Positions 17,130 to 26,476 of a stretch of DNA of 64,000 nucleotides are shown here, piece after piece (the first letter of the stretch is position 1; every line of letters starts with the position of its first letter). The translations under genes and the position numbers were made by a program. The DNA is from Streptomyces sp. (lineage in GTDB: Bacteria > Actinomycetota > Actinomycetes > Streptomycetales > Streptomycetaceae), in the NCBI RefSeq assembly GCF_019510245.1, contig NZ_JAEKKT010000124.1:1-64000 (forward strand). Direction: 5' to 3'. Below the pieces are notes generated by a model that saw only the letters and a program-made list of their open reading frames with translations, was not told the origin of the DNA and did no database searches.

Positions 17130-17993
17130 ATGGCCGAGAACACCGTCGACGACGACCTCGCGTCCCGCTTCGGCCGGGACGGTTACGCGGTGCTGCCGGG
17201 CGCCCTGACACCGGACGAGGTGGCGGAGCTGCGGGCGGAGACCGTGCGGATCTGCCGCGGCCGGCGGGGCGCCGTCGAGGGCGCGCCGCCACCGGTCGCG
17301 GGCGAGAGCGACGACGAGAGGGTACGGCGGTTCCTGTGCGTGCACTATCCGCACAAGCTGTCGCCGCTCATGCTGGACACCATGCGCCACCCCGCCGTCG
17401 TCGGACCGCTGACCGAGGTGATCGGCCCCGACGTCAAGGCGATGCAGTCGATGCTGTTCGTCAAGTCCGAGGGGAAGCCCGGCCAGGCGTGGCACCAGGA
17501 CGAGATGTTCATCCCCACCCGGGACCGGTCGCTGACCGCCGCCTGGCTGGCCCTCGACGACGCCACCGTCGACAACGGCTGCCTCTGGGTCCTGCCGGGC
17601 TCGCACCGCGCCGGCGTCATCTACCCCAACCGGCAGCACCAGGACCCCCGTTACGACTGCACGGTCGAGTCCTACGCCTTCCCGTACGACGAGGCACAGG
17701 CCGTCCCCGTCGAGATCCCGGCCGGATCGGTGCTGCTCTTCAGCGGCTACCTGCTGCACAAGTCACTGCCCAACACCGGCCGCCAGGGCTTCCGCCGGGC
17801 TCTGGTCAACCACTACATGAGCGCCTCGTCCCTCCTCCCCTGGGCGCCGCCGGAAGCCGAAGTGCCCATGGCCCAGGCCGACTTCCGGGACATCGTGCTG
17901 GTCGCCGGCCGGGACCCGTACGCCTACAAGGGCACCGCCGACGTGCGCAGGCCCCGGGTGCGGCGCGACCGGTCCGGGGGCTGCGACCGGTGA
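17130..17993 (+). CDS. Phytanoyl-CoA dioxygenase (PhyH) family protein
   Basis: A 287-residue Fe(II)/2-oxoglutarate oxygenase. The double-stranded beta-helix core shows the iron ligands WHQDEMF (His122, Asp124) and the distal histidine in LLFSGYLLHKSLPN (His210), with a nearby arginine in RRALVNHYM for 2-oxoglutarate. The start is uncertain: ATG 17130 has AGGA 11 bases upstream, ATG 17109 is possible, and starts further up lack support. It diverges from the LacI operon and is followed five bases later by an AraC regulator. It probably hydroxylates or demethylates a modified sugar, or the side chain of the glycan handled by the operon. That link is inferred from position only. Confidence 0.85.
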   Translation: MAENTVDDDLASRFGRDGYAVLPGALTPDEVAELRAETVRICRGRRGAVEGAPPPVAGESDDERVRRFLCVHYPHKLSPLMLDTMRHPAVVGPLTEVIGPDVKAMQSMLFVKSEGKPGQAWHQDEMFIPTRDRSLTAAWLALDDATVDNGCLWVLPGSHRAGVIYPNRQHQDPRYDCTVESYAFPYDEAQAVPVEIPAGSVLLFSGYLLHKSLPNTGRQGFRRALVNHYMSASSLLPWAPPEAEVPMAQADFRDIVLVAGRDPYAYKGTADVRRPRVRRDRSGGCDR

Positions 17994-17997
17994 GGCC

Positions 17998-18906
17998 GTG
18001 ACGGCACACGTCCCGCCTCCGACCCCCACGCTGCTGTCCCGGCTCGGTCCCGCGGTCGCCGACTACCCGGCCGGCGCGGTCTTCGGCCCCAGGGACGCCG
18101 GATCGTACGAATTCGTCTGGCTGCTGCACGGCAGCGCCCGCTGGGTCTGCGGCGACCTGACCGTACCCCTGACGCCCGGCACGCTGCTGCTGGTGCGCCC
18201 CGGTATGCGCGACATGTTCCACTGGGACGGCCACCGGCCCACCCGGCACGCCTACACGCACTTCCGGCTGCCCGCGGCCGCGGGGGGCACGGAGCCCCTG
18301 GACGACACCGGCTGGCCGGTCGTCCGGGACCTGACAGGCCGGAGCGATCCGACGGCCGCGCTCTGCCGGTACCTGCTGACGCTCGGCGCGACCCGGCCGC
18401 CGGACTGGGAGCGGCACGCCGAGGAGACGCTGCGGCTGCTGCTCCTCACCTTCGTGGACGGCACCGGCACCGGCCCACCGGCGCTCCCGGAACCGCTGCT
18501 CGCCATGATGGCCGCGGTCCGCGGCCACTGGTCGGACGGCGTAGCCCGCCCGCTCCCCCTGGAGCGGCTGGCGCGGGCGGCCGGCGTCTCGGCGAGCACG
18601 CTGTCCCGGATCTGCCGACGGCACCTGGGCGTCAGCCCCGTCGCCGGACTGGAGAGGCTACGCCTGGCGAGGGCCGAGCCACTGCTGTGGCTGAGCAATC
18701 TCTCGCTCCGCGCCATAGCCGTACGGTGCGGCTTCCCCGACGCCTACCACTTCTCGCGCCGGTTCCGTGCGGTCTACGGCATGTCGCCGAGCGCTTTCCG
18801 CAAGCTGCCGCCCGAGTCGGCCCCGCCGTCCCCGGTCGCCGCCGGCGCGCTGTCCGCACTCCAGGCCCTGGCACCGCCCTCGCCTGCGGACCCGCCGGGC
18901 GCCTGA
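17998..18906 (+). CDS. AraC-family transcriptional regulator
   Basis: A 302-residue regulator starting at GTG 17998, four bases after the PhyH stop. The amino half is a cupin-like sensor (YEFVWLLHGSARWVCGD, PGTLLLVRPGMRDMFHWDG). The carboxy half has two helix-turn-helix units, LERLARAAGVSASTLSRICR and IAVRCGFPDAYHFSRRFRAV, followed by YGMSPSAFRK. It forms a two-gene operon with the PhyH oxygenase and may activate that operon or the divergent glycan operon when the sugar is present. Confidence 0.92.
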   Translation: MTAHVPPPTPTLLSRLGPAVADYPAGAVFGPRDAGSYEFVWLLHGSARWVCGDLTVPLTPGTLLLVRPGMRDMFHWDGHRPTRHAYTHFRLPAAAGGTEPLDDTGWPVVRDLTGRSDPTAALCRYLLTLGATRPPDWERHAEETLRLLLLTFVDGTGTGPPALPEPLLAMMAAVRGHWSDGVARPLPLERLARAAGVSASTLSRICRRHLGVSPVAGLERLRLARAEPLLWLSNLSLRAIAVRCGFPDAYHFSRRFRAVYGMSPSAFRKLPPESAPPSPVAAGALSALQALAPPSPADPPGA

Positions 18907-18911
18907 CCTCC

Positions 18912-18927
18912 GCGGCCCCGAGGCCGC
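18912..18927. terminator. Short perfect hairpin after the AraC gene
   Basis: GCGGCC and GGCCGC pair around a CCGA loop, starting six bases after the AraC stop. There is no T-run, which is common for Streptomyces terminators. Confidence 0.45.
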
Positions 18928-19223
18928 CCGAGGTCGACCTTGCCGCCCGCCATCGGCTGGGGCGCTCCAGGGCGCGTTCGCGCCGAAGCGCCTCGGGTGG
19001 GCGGTGTCCGCCGCGCACGCCTTCGACCGCCTCATGCTCACGATGTTCTGGAGGGTCTGGTCGTGCACCCGCCGTCCGGCGGCGAGCCGGTCGCCCGCCG
19101 CTGCACGAGGAGTCCGCCGTCTGACGCTCCGGCCGCACAGGCCTGGTGGTGGGAGTGCAGCGGACGCAGCGCTCCGGTGAGCCTTCGGCCCTGTGCTCCA
19201 GGAGGCACGGTCACGGCGACCGG
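18928..19223. other. Gap without an intact gene
   Basis: About 300 bases follow the AraC terminator hairpin. No frame has a start, ribosome site and recognisable protein. The stretch runs into a LuxR tail relic on the minus strand, so it is probably decayed coding sequence. Confidence 0.35.
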
Positions 19224-19310
19224 TCAGACGGTCGGGCGCTGGGTCACCCGGCCGAGCGCGCGCGGCAGCGCCGCCCGGGAGGAGACGCCGAGCCTGGTGA
19301 CTTCGTGTGC
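19224..19310 (-). pseudogene. Carboxy-terminal relic of a LuxR-type regulator
   Basis: The minus-strand frame ends with TRLGVSSRAALPRALGRV and a stop shortly after. This matches the last helix of LuxR DNA-binding domains (usually written as TKLGVSSRAAL-like). Everything before it is missing, and the relic is in a different frame from the lipoprotein gene that runs across it. Confidence 0.5.
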
Positions 19311-20203
19311 CGCTGGACACGGCGGCTCGACTGCCGGCCGTCGAGCGCTCCGATCCGTCTCGCGGACGGGAGCGAGCGGGCGCGGGCCGCGGCCTGCGAA
19401 ATGGTGTACGCGTTCCCACGGCACCCGGCACAGGAGCTCGCCCCACGCGGGGCCGGCGCCGCGGTCGGTTTCCCGTCGGCATCGCACACGGCAGGGTCGG
19501 CGGGGCTGTCCACCTTGCTGTCCAGCACACGATTCGTGTGGAACTCCACCGAGTCGAACGTCAGGATGCTGTCGCCCGACACGATCTTGCTCGGCAGTTC
19601 CTTCTCGGTGAGGGGACCGCCGGTGTAGAACGCCACGAGGCCGCCGACGCAGGGGCTGCGGTGACTCGAGTAGTGGCCCTTCGGCGGGGACACGGCCACG
19701 TCCCGGCGGCCGTCGACGCGCACTTCGACGTGTTTCATGGGCGCCATGGTGAAGTAGTAGTCGGGGGCCGAACTCTCCGAGCCGTCGGCAAGGGCTCCGG
19801 CCGCGGACCGGTAGGTGAGCCGCCAGAACTGGACCTGGACGGTGATCGGTTCACAGAGCGGACCGTTGAATCCGGCCGTGCTCCTCACGAACCCCACTTT
19901 GCCGGTCGGGTCTTCCTCCTGCTGCAGCCAGGCAGCGGCCTGCTTTCGGCTCCAGCCCTTGTCGGGATGGCAGCCGTGGGCGTTGACCGGGTAGGGCGGC
20001 GTGGGCGACGGGCTGGGAGTGGCCGACGGTGTGGGACGGACCGATGGCACGCCGGTGGAGGGACTGGCCGGCACATCGGCTCCGGCAGCGGTGCCGCGGT
20101 CGGTGCAACCGGTCGCGAGCACCGCGACCACCGCGCACGCGGCGATCCCCGGCCAGCGGGCCGCGGCCCTGCGGGACGTGTTCACCGGCGCCCAACTCCC
20201 CAC
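19244..20203 (-). CDS. Putative lipoprotein of unknown function, probably with an aberrant tail
   Basis: A 319-residue predicted lipoprotein. A charged start and hydrophobic segment end in the lipobox LATGC (cysteine near residue 33), followed by a long Pro/Ser/Thr linker to about residue 72. The globular part (GWSRKQAAAWLQQEEDPTGK onward, to VDSPADPAVCDADGKPTAAP) looks like a Streptomyces cell-surface lipoprotein, but I do not recognise a family. After about residue 255 the sequence becomes Arg/Ser-rich and overlaps a LuxR relic in another frame. The natural end was therefore probably lost and the frame now reads into debris. Confidence 0.6.
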   Translation of the reverse strand: MGSWAPVNTSRRAAARWPGIAACAVVAVLATGCTDRGTAAGADVPASPSTGVPSVRPTPSATPSPSPTPPYPVNAHGCHPDKGWSRKQAAAWLQQEEDPTGKVGFVRSTAGFNGPLCEPITVQVQFWRLTYRSAAGALADGSESSAPDYYFTMAPMKHVEVRVDGRRDVAVSPPKGHYSSHRSPCVGGLVAFYTGGPLTEKELPSKIVSGDSILTFDSVEFHTNRVLDSKVDSPADPAVCDADGKPTAAPAPRGASSCAGCRGNAYTISQAAARARSLPSARRIGALDGRQSSRRVQRHTKSPGSASPPGRRCRARSAG

Positions 20204-20567
20204 CGCACGGCCTGCCGTGCCCTCATTCCCGTTCCTCCCGAAGCTTCATGGCACGCGTGTCCGGCGGGACGGCCCGGCGGACATGCGACATCGCCCGCGC
20301 CTGCTTCGGAAGTCCGTGCCGTCACCGGCCCTGGTGCGGCGTCGGGCGTCCTGCGGGCAGGGGCCCATGCCGCGCACGCGACGGCACGCGGGTGAAGCGG
20401 TGTGCCGAAGTCAGCATTCCAGCGGGGTGATCGCCCTGGACATCCGTGAAAGCACGTAACTTGGGCGGCTGTGGTGGCGCCCTTCCCCGGCAGGCACGGG
20501 ACGCGGGCGCGAAGACGGAGTGACGGCCGGGCGGGACCAGGCCCGTCGGTGTCACTACGCTGCGGTC
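20204..20567. other. Divergent intergenic region
   Basis: About 360 bases between the minus-strand lipoprotein gene and the plus-strand LuxR pseudogene. It should hold both promoters, but I cannot pick out clear -35/-10 pairs. No gene is visible. Confidence 0.35.
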
Positions 20568-22782
20568 ATGGCTGATGATCCGAAGTACGGCGGTCTGTCC
20601 GCGTCCGGCCGGGCGAGCGAGGAGATGTCCGCGTTCGTGGGCCGCACCGCCGAGACCGGCGAACTCCTGCAGGCCGTCGTCGAGTTGCGGGCCGGTTTCG
20701 GGCGGGCCGTCGCGGTGACCGGCGAGCCCGGCATCGGCAAGAGCACCCTCCTGGCTGCTGTGGCGGCCCTGGCCCGGGCCGACGGAATCCCGGTCGTGTC
20801 CGCGGCGGCGGTCGCCGGCACGACACCTCGTCCGGGCACGCCCGTGGTGGTCGTGGTCGACGATCTGCATGCCCTGCACGAGGAAGGGACAGCCCTGGCG
20901 GAGCAGGCCCTGCGGTCCGCCGCCACCATCCCGTCGCTCTGTCTCCTCGGCTACCGTCCCCGCCAGCTGCCCTCCGCGAGCGCCGAGTTGCTGACGCGCG
21001 CGGCGGCAGCAGGTCTCCTCACCACCGTGCACCTCGGTCCGCTCTCCCGGGAGGAGGCGGCGGAACTGCTCGGCGGTCGTCCGCACGCCGACACCCTCTA
21101 CGACGATGCCCTGGGCAATCCGCTGTACCTCAAGGCGCTGAGCGCTCAAGGCAGCCCGGCACACGACCAGGCCGTGACAGCGATCCTGGGCGAACTGGCC
21201 GGGCTCGACGAAAACGCGCTCACCGTCGTACACGCGCGGCCGACGCCCGCGCGCTGCTGGACACGTTGCGGTCCACCATCACCGGCTCCGACGAGGCGGC
21301 CGCACTCGCCGATTCGAGCCGGCTGGAACGCCACCGCGGCCGGCACCTGGAGGCGGGGTCCATGGCCCGGGCCGGGCTGGCCGCCCTGACCGAACACGAC
21401 GGCGCCGTCGCCGCCGCCCTGCATGTCGAACTCGCCGACCACGCCTACACGGTGCGCAACTACGAGTCGTCCCGCCGGCATGCCGAGACGGCCGCCGCGC
21501 TGGCCCGAGACCACCGCGACCAGGTCGGCGAGTCCCACGCCCTGGCCCAGGCGGCCCTCGCCTCCCTGTTCCTGGGCGACCAGCACGAGGCACGCCGGCA
21601 GGCGACGACCGCGGCCGATCTCGTGGACGCGGCCGGCGATTCCCTGCTGTCGACGAACCTGGACGCGCTGCTCCAACTGGGCATGACCGAAGGGATACTG
21701 GAACGACTCGATGACGCAGAACGCCATCTGAAGCGGGCCGCCGCGCTGTGCCTGCGCACCGGTCAGGTCTACGTCGAGCCCGACGTCCTCACGGTACTGT
21801 CCAACACCCAGCTGCGTTCCGGGCGGCTGCGCGCCGCACTGGCCACGCTCGACCGGGCCGACGCGGTCCTGGCGGGCGGCGGTGCCCCGGTGACGGAGGC
21901 GATCATCGCGATGGTCCGTGCCGAGACACTGTTCTGGCAAGGTGGAACGGACGGCCCGCACACCTGGCAGGCGTCGGCCGCCCGGGCACTGGAGATCGTG
22001 GACGGCTCGCAGGCCGCCTGGGCCGTCTCCGTGAGCTGCTTCCACGCCGAACTCGCCCTGCACGCGGGCACGTCGGACCCGGCACACGCCCGCTGGCTGC
22101 TGCTGGACGCGGCCGGGGGCGATGAACTCTCCCGGGTGGCGGGCTGGCGCAAGCCGCGCTGGTGCGACGCGCTGGCCAGAGCGGCCGCCGCCGCCTCCGA
22201 CCCGGCCGGCACCGCGCACTGGGCGGAGCTGGCCGAGTCCTGTGCCGGGCAGCTGCCGTCGGCGGGCCGACGGGCCTTCGCGCATCGGGTGCACGGATGT
22301 GGGACCACGCCGTACGGGGCGACGTCGGCGGAGCGCTGCGCCGCGCGCGGGAGGCCGTCGAGGGATTCGCCTCCGGAGGGGAACGCATCGAGCTCTGCCG
22401 CACGCTGCTCGACGCGGCCGGAGTCGCCCTCGCCGCGGGACGCACGCAGGACGTGGCCGACTGGCTGGACCGGGCCGGGGCACTGGCCGACCGGTGCGGC
22501 TCGGCACGGCTCGCCGGCACGGTCGCGCGGCGGCGCCAGGAGCTCGCGGACCAGACCCGGTCGCCCGCGCCGCAGGGGCCCTGGGCCCTGCTGTCGGACC
22601 GGGAACGGGAGATCGCCCACCTGGTCAGCAAGGGCATGACCAACCACCGGGTGGCGGAGGCGCTGTTCCTCAGCGTGCGTACCGTGGAGACCCACCTGAG
22701 CCAGATCTACCGGAAGCTGGGCGTCGCGAACCGGGCGTCCCTCACCCATGTCCTCCTCACCCAGGGCGGACACACCCCCTGA
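20568..22782 (+). pseudogene. LuxR-family regulator with AAA ATPase domain, broken in two places
   Basis: Three consecutive frames make up one former large regulator. The first (20568 to about 21233) has the ATPase Walker A in VTGEPGIGKSTLLAAVAAL and Walker B in PVVVVVDDLHALHEEG. Near 21233 it stops matching, and the frame continuing as ADARALLDTLRSTITGSDEA lacks the region usually found after the ATPase, so a deletion plus frame change is likely. The tetratricopeptide-like part runs to RRAFAHRVH. A one-base-type frame change near 22298 then leads to ARMWDHAVRGDVGGALRRAR. The final helix-turn-helix is intact (LSDREREIAHLVSKGMTNHR, then VRTVETHLSQIYRKLGV). An intact homologue would be about 900 residues; it is very unlikely to be functional. 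Confidence 0.85.
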
Positions 22783-22804
22783 CGGCGCCCCGCCGTGGGC
22801 ATGG

Positions 22805-22820
22805 GCGGGCGAAAGCCCGC
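22805..22820. terminator. GAAA-loop hairpin after the LuxR pseudogene
   Basis: GCGGGC, a GAAA tetraloop and GCCCGC form a perfect six-base-pair stem 22 bases past the regulator stop. The stable tetraloop supports a real RNA hairpin. Confidence 0.5.
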
Positions 22821-22991
22821 AAGAGCCACGGCGAGGCCTGCCGCCGCACCCGTGGTGAACTGCGTGGTTTCACGGATGCCGAGCCACGGGCCGCGCGACG
22901 TACGGTGCGCATGAGGCCTGTGCGCCGCACGCGCCCGGCATACCTGCTCGGAGACCTCCGGCGGGCTCCACTCGACCTCACGGGGTGTCAC

Positions 22992-23345
22992 ATGCGTATA
23001 CGTGCCCTATCGGTAGCCCTTCCCGGCGCCCTCGCTGTGTCCGCGCTCTGCCTTCCGGCAGCCGCCCAGGCGGCGGAGCGTCCGGGGACGGCGGCAGGGC
23101 CCGCCTCCTTCGCCGCCCGTTCTGTCCACCCCGACACCTCGCTGGGCAGCATGAAGTTCTCCAAGGCGGTCATCAACGGCGGCAAGGACATCGTGCTGTG
23201 AACCACCACCAAGCAGTCCGTCACCGTGACGTACACGGCGACCAGTTCGAGCGGGGTCGCCCTCACCGAAGCCTTCCTCTGGCAGGGCACGGACAGTTCG
23301 ACCGCCGCCTCGACGGCCGCCGGGGACTACGTCGACGTCAAGTAG
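22992..23345 (+). pseudogene. Small secreted protein interrupted by an in-frame TGA
   Basis: The ATG at 22992 opens a clear signal peptide (RIRALSVALPGALAVSALCL, then PAAAQA). The mature part reads LGSMKFSKAVINGGKDIVL and then TGA at 23199-23201. The same frame continues after the stop as TTTKQSVTVTYTATSSSGVA and LTEAFLWQGTDSS to TAG at 23345. Related Streptomyces secreted proteins, as I recall them, read VxGT at this junction, so a GGA-to-TGA change explains it. The end is also shorter than the usual family length. The upstream piece could still be made as a 69-residue secreted fragment. Confidence 0.7.
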
Positions 23346-23617
23346 TCGACGACCGCAGGGCCGGCCCGGCAGGGTGTTCGCCGGTGCCCGGACCCTTGCC
23401 ACGGTCCCGGCCGGTCACCCGGTCGGAGGAGCACCCACCGTCCAGGGGACGGCCGAGCCACGGCCCCGGCTCACGGGGACACGCAGGTGGGGAACAGCGG
23501 ATTCCGTCGCGCACCCCGTCGGCGTCCCGGCGTGCACTGGGCAGCACCCTCTGCATCGCCCTGGGAGCGGGCACGGCCGGCCTCTCGGTCGTCGACGTCG
23601 CCGGCGCAGGGCCAGGG

Positions 23618-24340
23618 CTAGGCCGTAGAGACGTCGAAGGTCATGACGTCGATGCTGTTGATCGCCCGCCACTGGTCCGGGCTGAAGCCGTCCCAGTCCT
23701 TGGCTTTGCGATCCGCCGGGAACTTGGCGGCCTGGTCCCGGCCCACGAGGACGAGCATGTAGATCTGCCCGATTCCCTTGACGCCCGGATAGCCGACCGG
23801 CCGGTTGTCGTCTTCCCAGCAACCCGCCGAGGTGGGCGTCAAGGGCGTGGCCGGGTAGTACCGGTTGTTTCCGGAGTTACCGAATGAGTCCCTGGTCTCG
23901 GGGTCGGGACGTCTGACGAGGTAGAGGACCTGACCGGCGGGCACGTCAAGGCTGAGCTGCCCTTTCACGCTGACTTCCGGGTTGCTGTCCGGGGTCACGG
24001 TCGAATAGACCCTGGGCCTCAGTCGACTGGCGAAGAGGGTCTCGTTGTAGCGCTGGGCCGGCGGCTGATTCCAGGAGTCACCGAGTCGGTCGAGATCGCA
24101 CGGATCATCGTCTTTCGCATCCGAACCGGTCACGACATCGGACGGTGTGTTGCTCGGCGACACCGGCGGGTCGCCTCCTTTCTGGCTCAGCACCACAGGG
24201 ATGACGGTTGCCGCCACGCCCGCCAAGCCGCCGATAAGAGCGATCAGGATCTTGGTCCTTCCGCCACGGCCCTCCCTTCCGTCACCTGGCGAATCCGGCG
24301 CCGCAGTGTCATCAGTGGACCCCGTATCAGTGTCTGTCAC
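23618..24340 (-). CDS. Single-pass membrane protein of unknown function
   Basis: A 240-residue protein starting at GTG 24340 with AGGGGG seven bases upstream. The first 28 residues are acidic and cytoplasmic. One helix follows (ILIALIGGLAGVAATVIPVV). The outside part holds about 190 residues with GQLSLDVPAGQVLYLVRRPD and a possible disulfide pair (PCDLDR, GCWEDD). I recognise no family. Similar anchored proteins in Streptomyces are poorly characterised. It is a single-gene unit facing the secreted-protein pseudogene. Confidence 0.75.
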   Translation of the reverse strand: MTDTDTGSTDDTAAPDSPGDGREGRGGRTKILIALIGGLAGVAATVIPVVLSQKGGDPPVSPSNTPSDVVTGSDAKDDDPCDLDRLGDSWNQPPAQRYNETLFASRLRPRVYSTVTPDSNPEVSVKGQLSLDVPAGQVLYLVRRPDPETRDSFGNSGNNRYYPATPLTPTSAGCWEDDNRPVGYPGVKGIGQIYMLVLVGRDQAAKFPADRKAKDWDGFSPDQWRAINSIDVMTFDVSTA

Positions 24341-24823
24341 TTACATCCCCCTCTAGGTCAGAAGTCCGTATTAACGGACTTCTGCAACCCCGGGTAGAGG
24401 CGTGCGGGCGCTGAGAGGGTGCGCGGCTTCCGCGCGACGCGCCCCTACGAGCCCGCCTGGACCGGTTCGTCTCCGCCGGTGCCAGTCCGTCGCCGTCGCC
24501 TGCGGACAGCAGGTGGTCAGTTCTCGACGGGCCGTTCGGGCCATCGCGTCGCCCGGCGTTCAAGCACCCTCCGCCGGCCCGCGAACGTGACCTTCGGGCT
24601 CGCAAGGTCGATACTGCCGTCAGGAGAACTACGCCGCTCGCGGTCACACCCTCTGCCCGAACCTGAAAAGTCGTCACCGAAGTCAGCATTGAGTCAGCAC
24701 CAGCCTCGCCACAGCCCGCCTCCGACCGCTGCAGAGCGTCAAGACCGAGAACTGACGAAGCCTCCTCTGACCTGGAAAGAAGCAGGCCAGAGGCTAGACT
24801 GGTAATCTCGCTGGGAGTATCAC
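24341..24823. other. Long gap upstream of dhaK
   Basis: Nearly 500 bases with no convincing gene in either direction. It must contain the promoter of the membrane protein (leftward) and of the dha operon (rightward). A GGGAGT ribosome site lies just before dhaK. I see no clear operator palindrome or tRNA. Confidence 0.4.
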
Positions 24824-25816
24824 ATGAAGATGCTGATCAACGTCCCGGAGACCGTGGTGGCGGACGCGCTGCGCGGCATGGCGACGGCCCATCCCGAGCT
24901 CACCGTGGACGTGGAGAACCGGGTGATCGTCCGGCGGGACGCCCCGGTGGCGGGCCAGGTCGCGCTGATCTCGGGCGGCGGTTCCGGGCACGAGCCGCTG
25001 CACGGTGGTTTCGTGGGCCCCGGGATGCTGTCGGCCGCCTGTCCGGGCGAGGTGTTCACCTCCCCCGTGCCCGACCAGATGGCCCGGGCCGCCGCGGCCG
25101 TGGACAGCGGGGCCGGTGTGCTGTTCATCGTGAAGAACTACACCGGTGACGTGCTCAACTTCGACATGGCCGCCGAGCTCGCCGAGGACGAGGGCATCCA
25201 GGTGGCGAAGGTGCTGGTCAACGACGACGTGGCCGTCACCGACAGTCTCTACACCGCGGGCCGGCGCGGCACCGGCGCCACCCTGTTCGTCGAGAAGATC
25301 GCCGGGGCGGCCGCCGCCGAGGGGCAGCCGCTGGAGCGGGTGGAGGCCGTCGGGCGCCAGGTGAACGAGAACTCCCGCAGCTTCGGTGTCGCGCTGAGCG
25401 CCGTCACCACCCCGGCCAAGGGTACCCCGACCTTCGATCTGCCGCCCGGCGAGCTGGAGTTGGGCATCGGCATCCACGGCGAGCCGGGCCGGGAGCGGCG
25501 GGCCATGATGACGTCCGGCGAGATCGCCGACTTCGCCGTCAACGCCGTCCTGGAGGACATGCCGCCACGCAGTCCGGTCCTCGTCCTGGTCAACGGCATG
25601 GGCGCGACCCCGCTCCTCGAACTGTACGGATTCAACGCCGAGGTCCAGCGGGTGCTCGCCGAGCGCGGGGTGAGCGTGGCCCGCACACTGGTCGGCAACT
25701 ACGTCACCTCCCTGGACATGGCCGGTGCCTCGGTCACGCTCTGCCAGGTCGACGAGGAACTGCTGCGGCTGTGGGACGCGCCGGTGAAGACACCGGCGCT
25801 GCGCTGGGGCATGTGA
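24824..25816 (+). CDS. dhaK: Dihydroxyacetone kinase subunit DhaK
   Basis: A 330-residue cytoplasmic subunit that binds dihydroxyacetone covalently. The substrate histidine is at 218 in GIGIHGEPG, the same number as in the Escherichia coli enzyme. Other conserved features are ALISGGGSGHEPLHGGFVG, VLFIVKNYTGDVLNFDMA and LVNGMGATPLLELY. With DhaL and DhaM it forms the phosphotransferase-dependent kinase that makes dihydroxyacetone phosphate, linking glycerol or dihydroxyacetone use to glycolysis. It is the first gene of dhaKLM, 60 bases before dhaL. Confidence 0.96.
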   Translation: MKMLINVPETVVADALRGMATAHPELTVDVENRVIVRRDAPVAGQVALISGGGSGHEPLHGGFVGPGMLSAACPGEVFTSPVPDQMARAAAAVDSGAGVLFIVKNYTGDVLNFDMAAELAEDEGIQVAKVLVNDDVAVTDSLYTAGRRGTGATLFVEKIAGAAAAEGQPLERVEAVGRQVNENSRSFGVALSAVTTPAKGTPTFDLPPGELELGIGIHGEPGRERRAMMTSGEIADFAVNAVLEDMPPRSPVLVLVNGMGATPLLELYGFNAEVQRVLAERGVSVARTLVGNYVTSLDMAGASVTLCQVDEELLRLWDAPVKTPALRWGM

Positions 25817-25876
25817 GGAGGGAGACGACACCGACCGGCACCGACCCGCGTCCGTACCGCTACGCAAGGAGATCCA

Positions 25877-26476
25877 GTGCTCGACGCCGACTTCTTCCGC
25901 CGCTGGATGGCGGCGACCGCCGCCTCCGTCGACCGTGAGGCGGAGCGGCTCACCGCCCTCGACTCCCCCATCGGGGACGCCGACCACGGCAGCAACCTCC
26001 AGCGTGGGTTCAAGGCGGTGATCGCCGCGCTGGAGAAGGAGGCGCCCGCCACCCCGGGTGCCGTCCTGACGCTGGCCGGACGCCAGCTGATCTCCACGGT
26101 CGGCGGAGCCTCCGGGCCGCTGTACGGCACGCTGCTGCGCAGTACCGGCAAGGCGCTCGGCGACACGGCCGAGGTCGATGAGGCCCAGCTCGCCGAGGCG
26201 CTGCGGGCCGGGGTGGACAAGGTCATGGCGCTCGGCGGGGCCGCGCCCGGGGACAAGACGATGATCGACGCCCTGGTGCCGGCGGTCGACGCGCTCGGCG
26301 ACGGCTTCGGCGCGGCGCGGGCCGCCGCCGAGCAGGGCGCCGAGGCGACGATCCCGCTGCAGGCCCGCAAGGGCCGGGCGAGCTATCTCGGCGAGCGCAG
26401 CATCGGCCATCAGGACCCGGGGGCCACCTCGTCGGCGCTGCTCGTCGCGGGACTCGCGGAGGCGGCCGGTGAGTGA
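25877..26476 (+). CDS. dhaL: Dihydroxyacetone kinase subunit DhaL
   Basis: A 199-residue nucleotide-binding subunit starting at GTG 25877 with AAGGAG upstream. The metal-binding aspartates are in DSPIGDADHGSNLQRGF. The ADP-holding loop is in STVGGASGPLYGTLL, and APGDKTMIDALVPAVDAL and KGRASYLGERSIGHQDPGA are family signatures. It transfers the phosphoryl group from bound ADP/ATP to dihydroxyacetone on DhaK and is re-phosphorylated by DhaM. It overlaps dhaM by eight bases. Confidence 0.96.
   Translation: MLDADFFRRWMAATAASVDREAERLTALDSPIGDADHGSNLQRGFKAVIAALEKEAPATPGAVLTLAGRQLISTVGGASGPLYGTLLRSTGKALGDTAEVDEAQLAEALRAGVDKVMALGGAAPGDKTMIDALVPAVDALGDGFGAARAAAEQGAEATIPLQARKGRASYLGERSIGHQDPGATSSALLVAGLAEAAGE

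Noticed and set aside
23199..23201. TGA as a selenocysteine codon
   Set aside because: There is no hairpin of the needed kind right after it, the family does not use cysteine there, and a single change from GGA explains it.
23480..23640. A plus-strand frame with a signal-like segment (RRALGSTLCIALGAGTAGLS)
   Set aside because: It lacks a start with a ribosome site and stops after a few residues, and it overlaps the end of the convergent membrane-protein gene. At most it is a relic.
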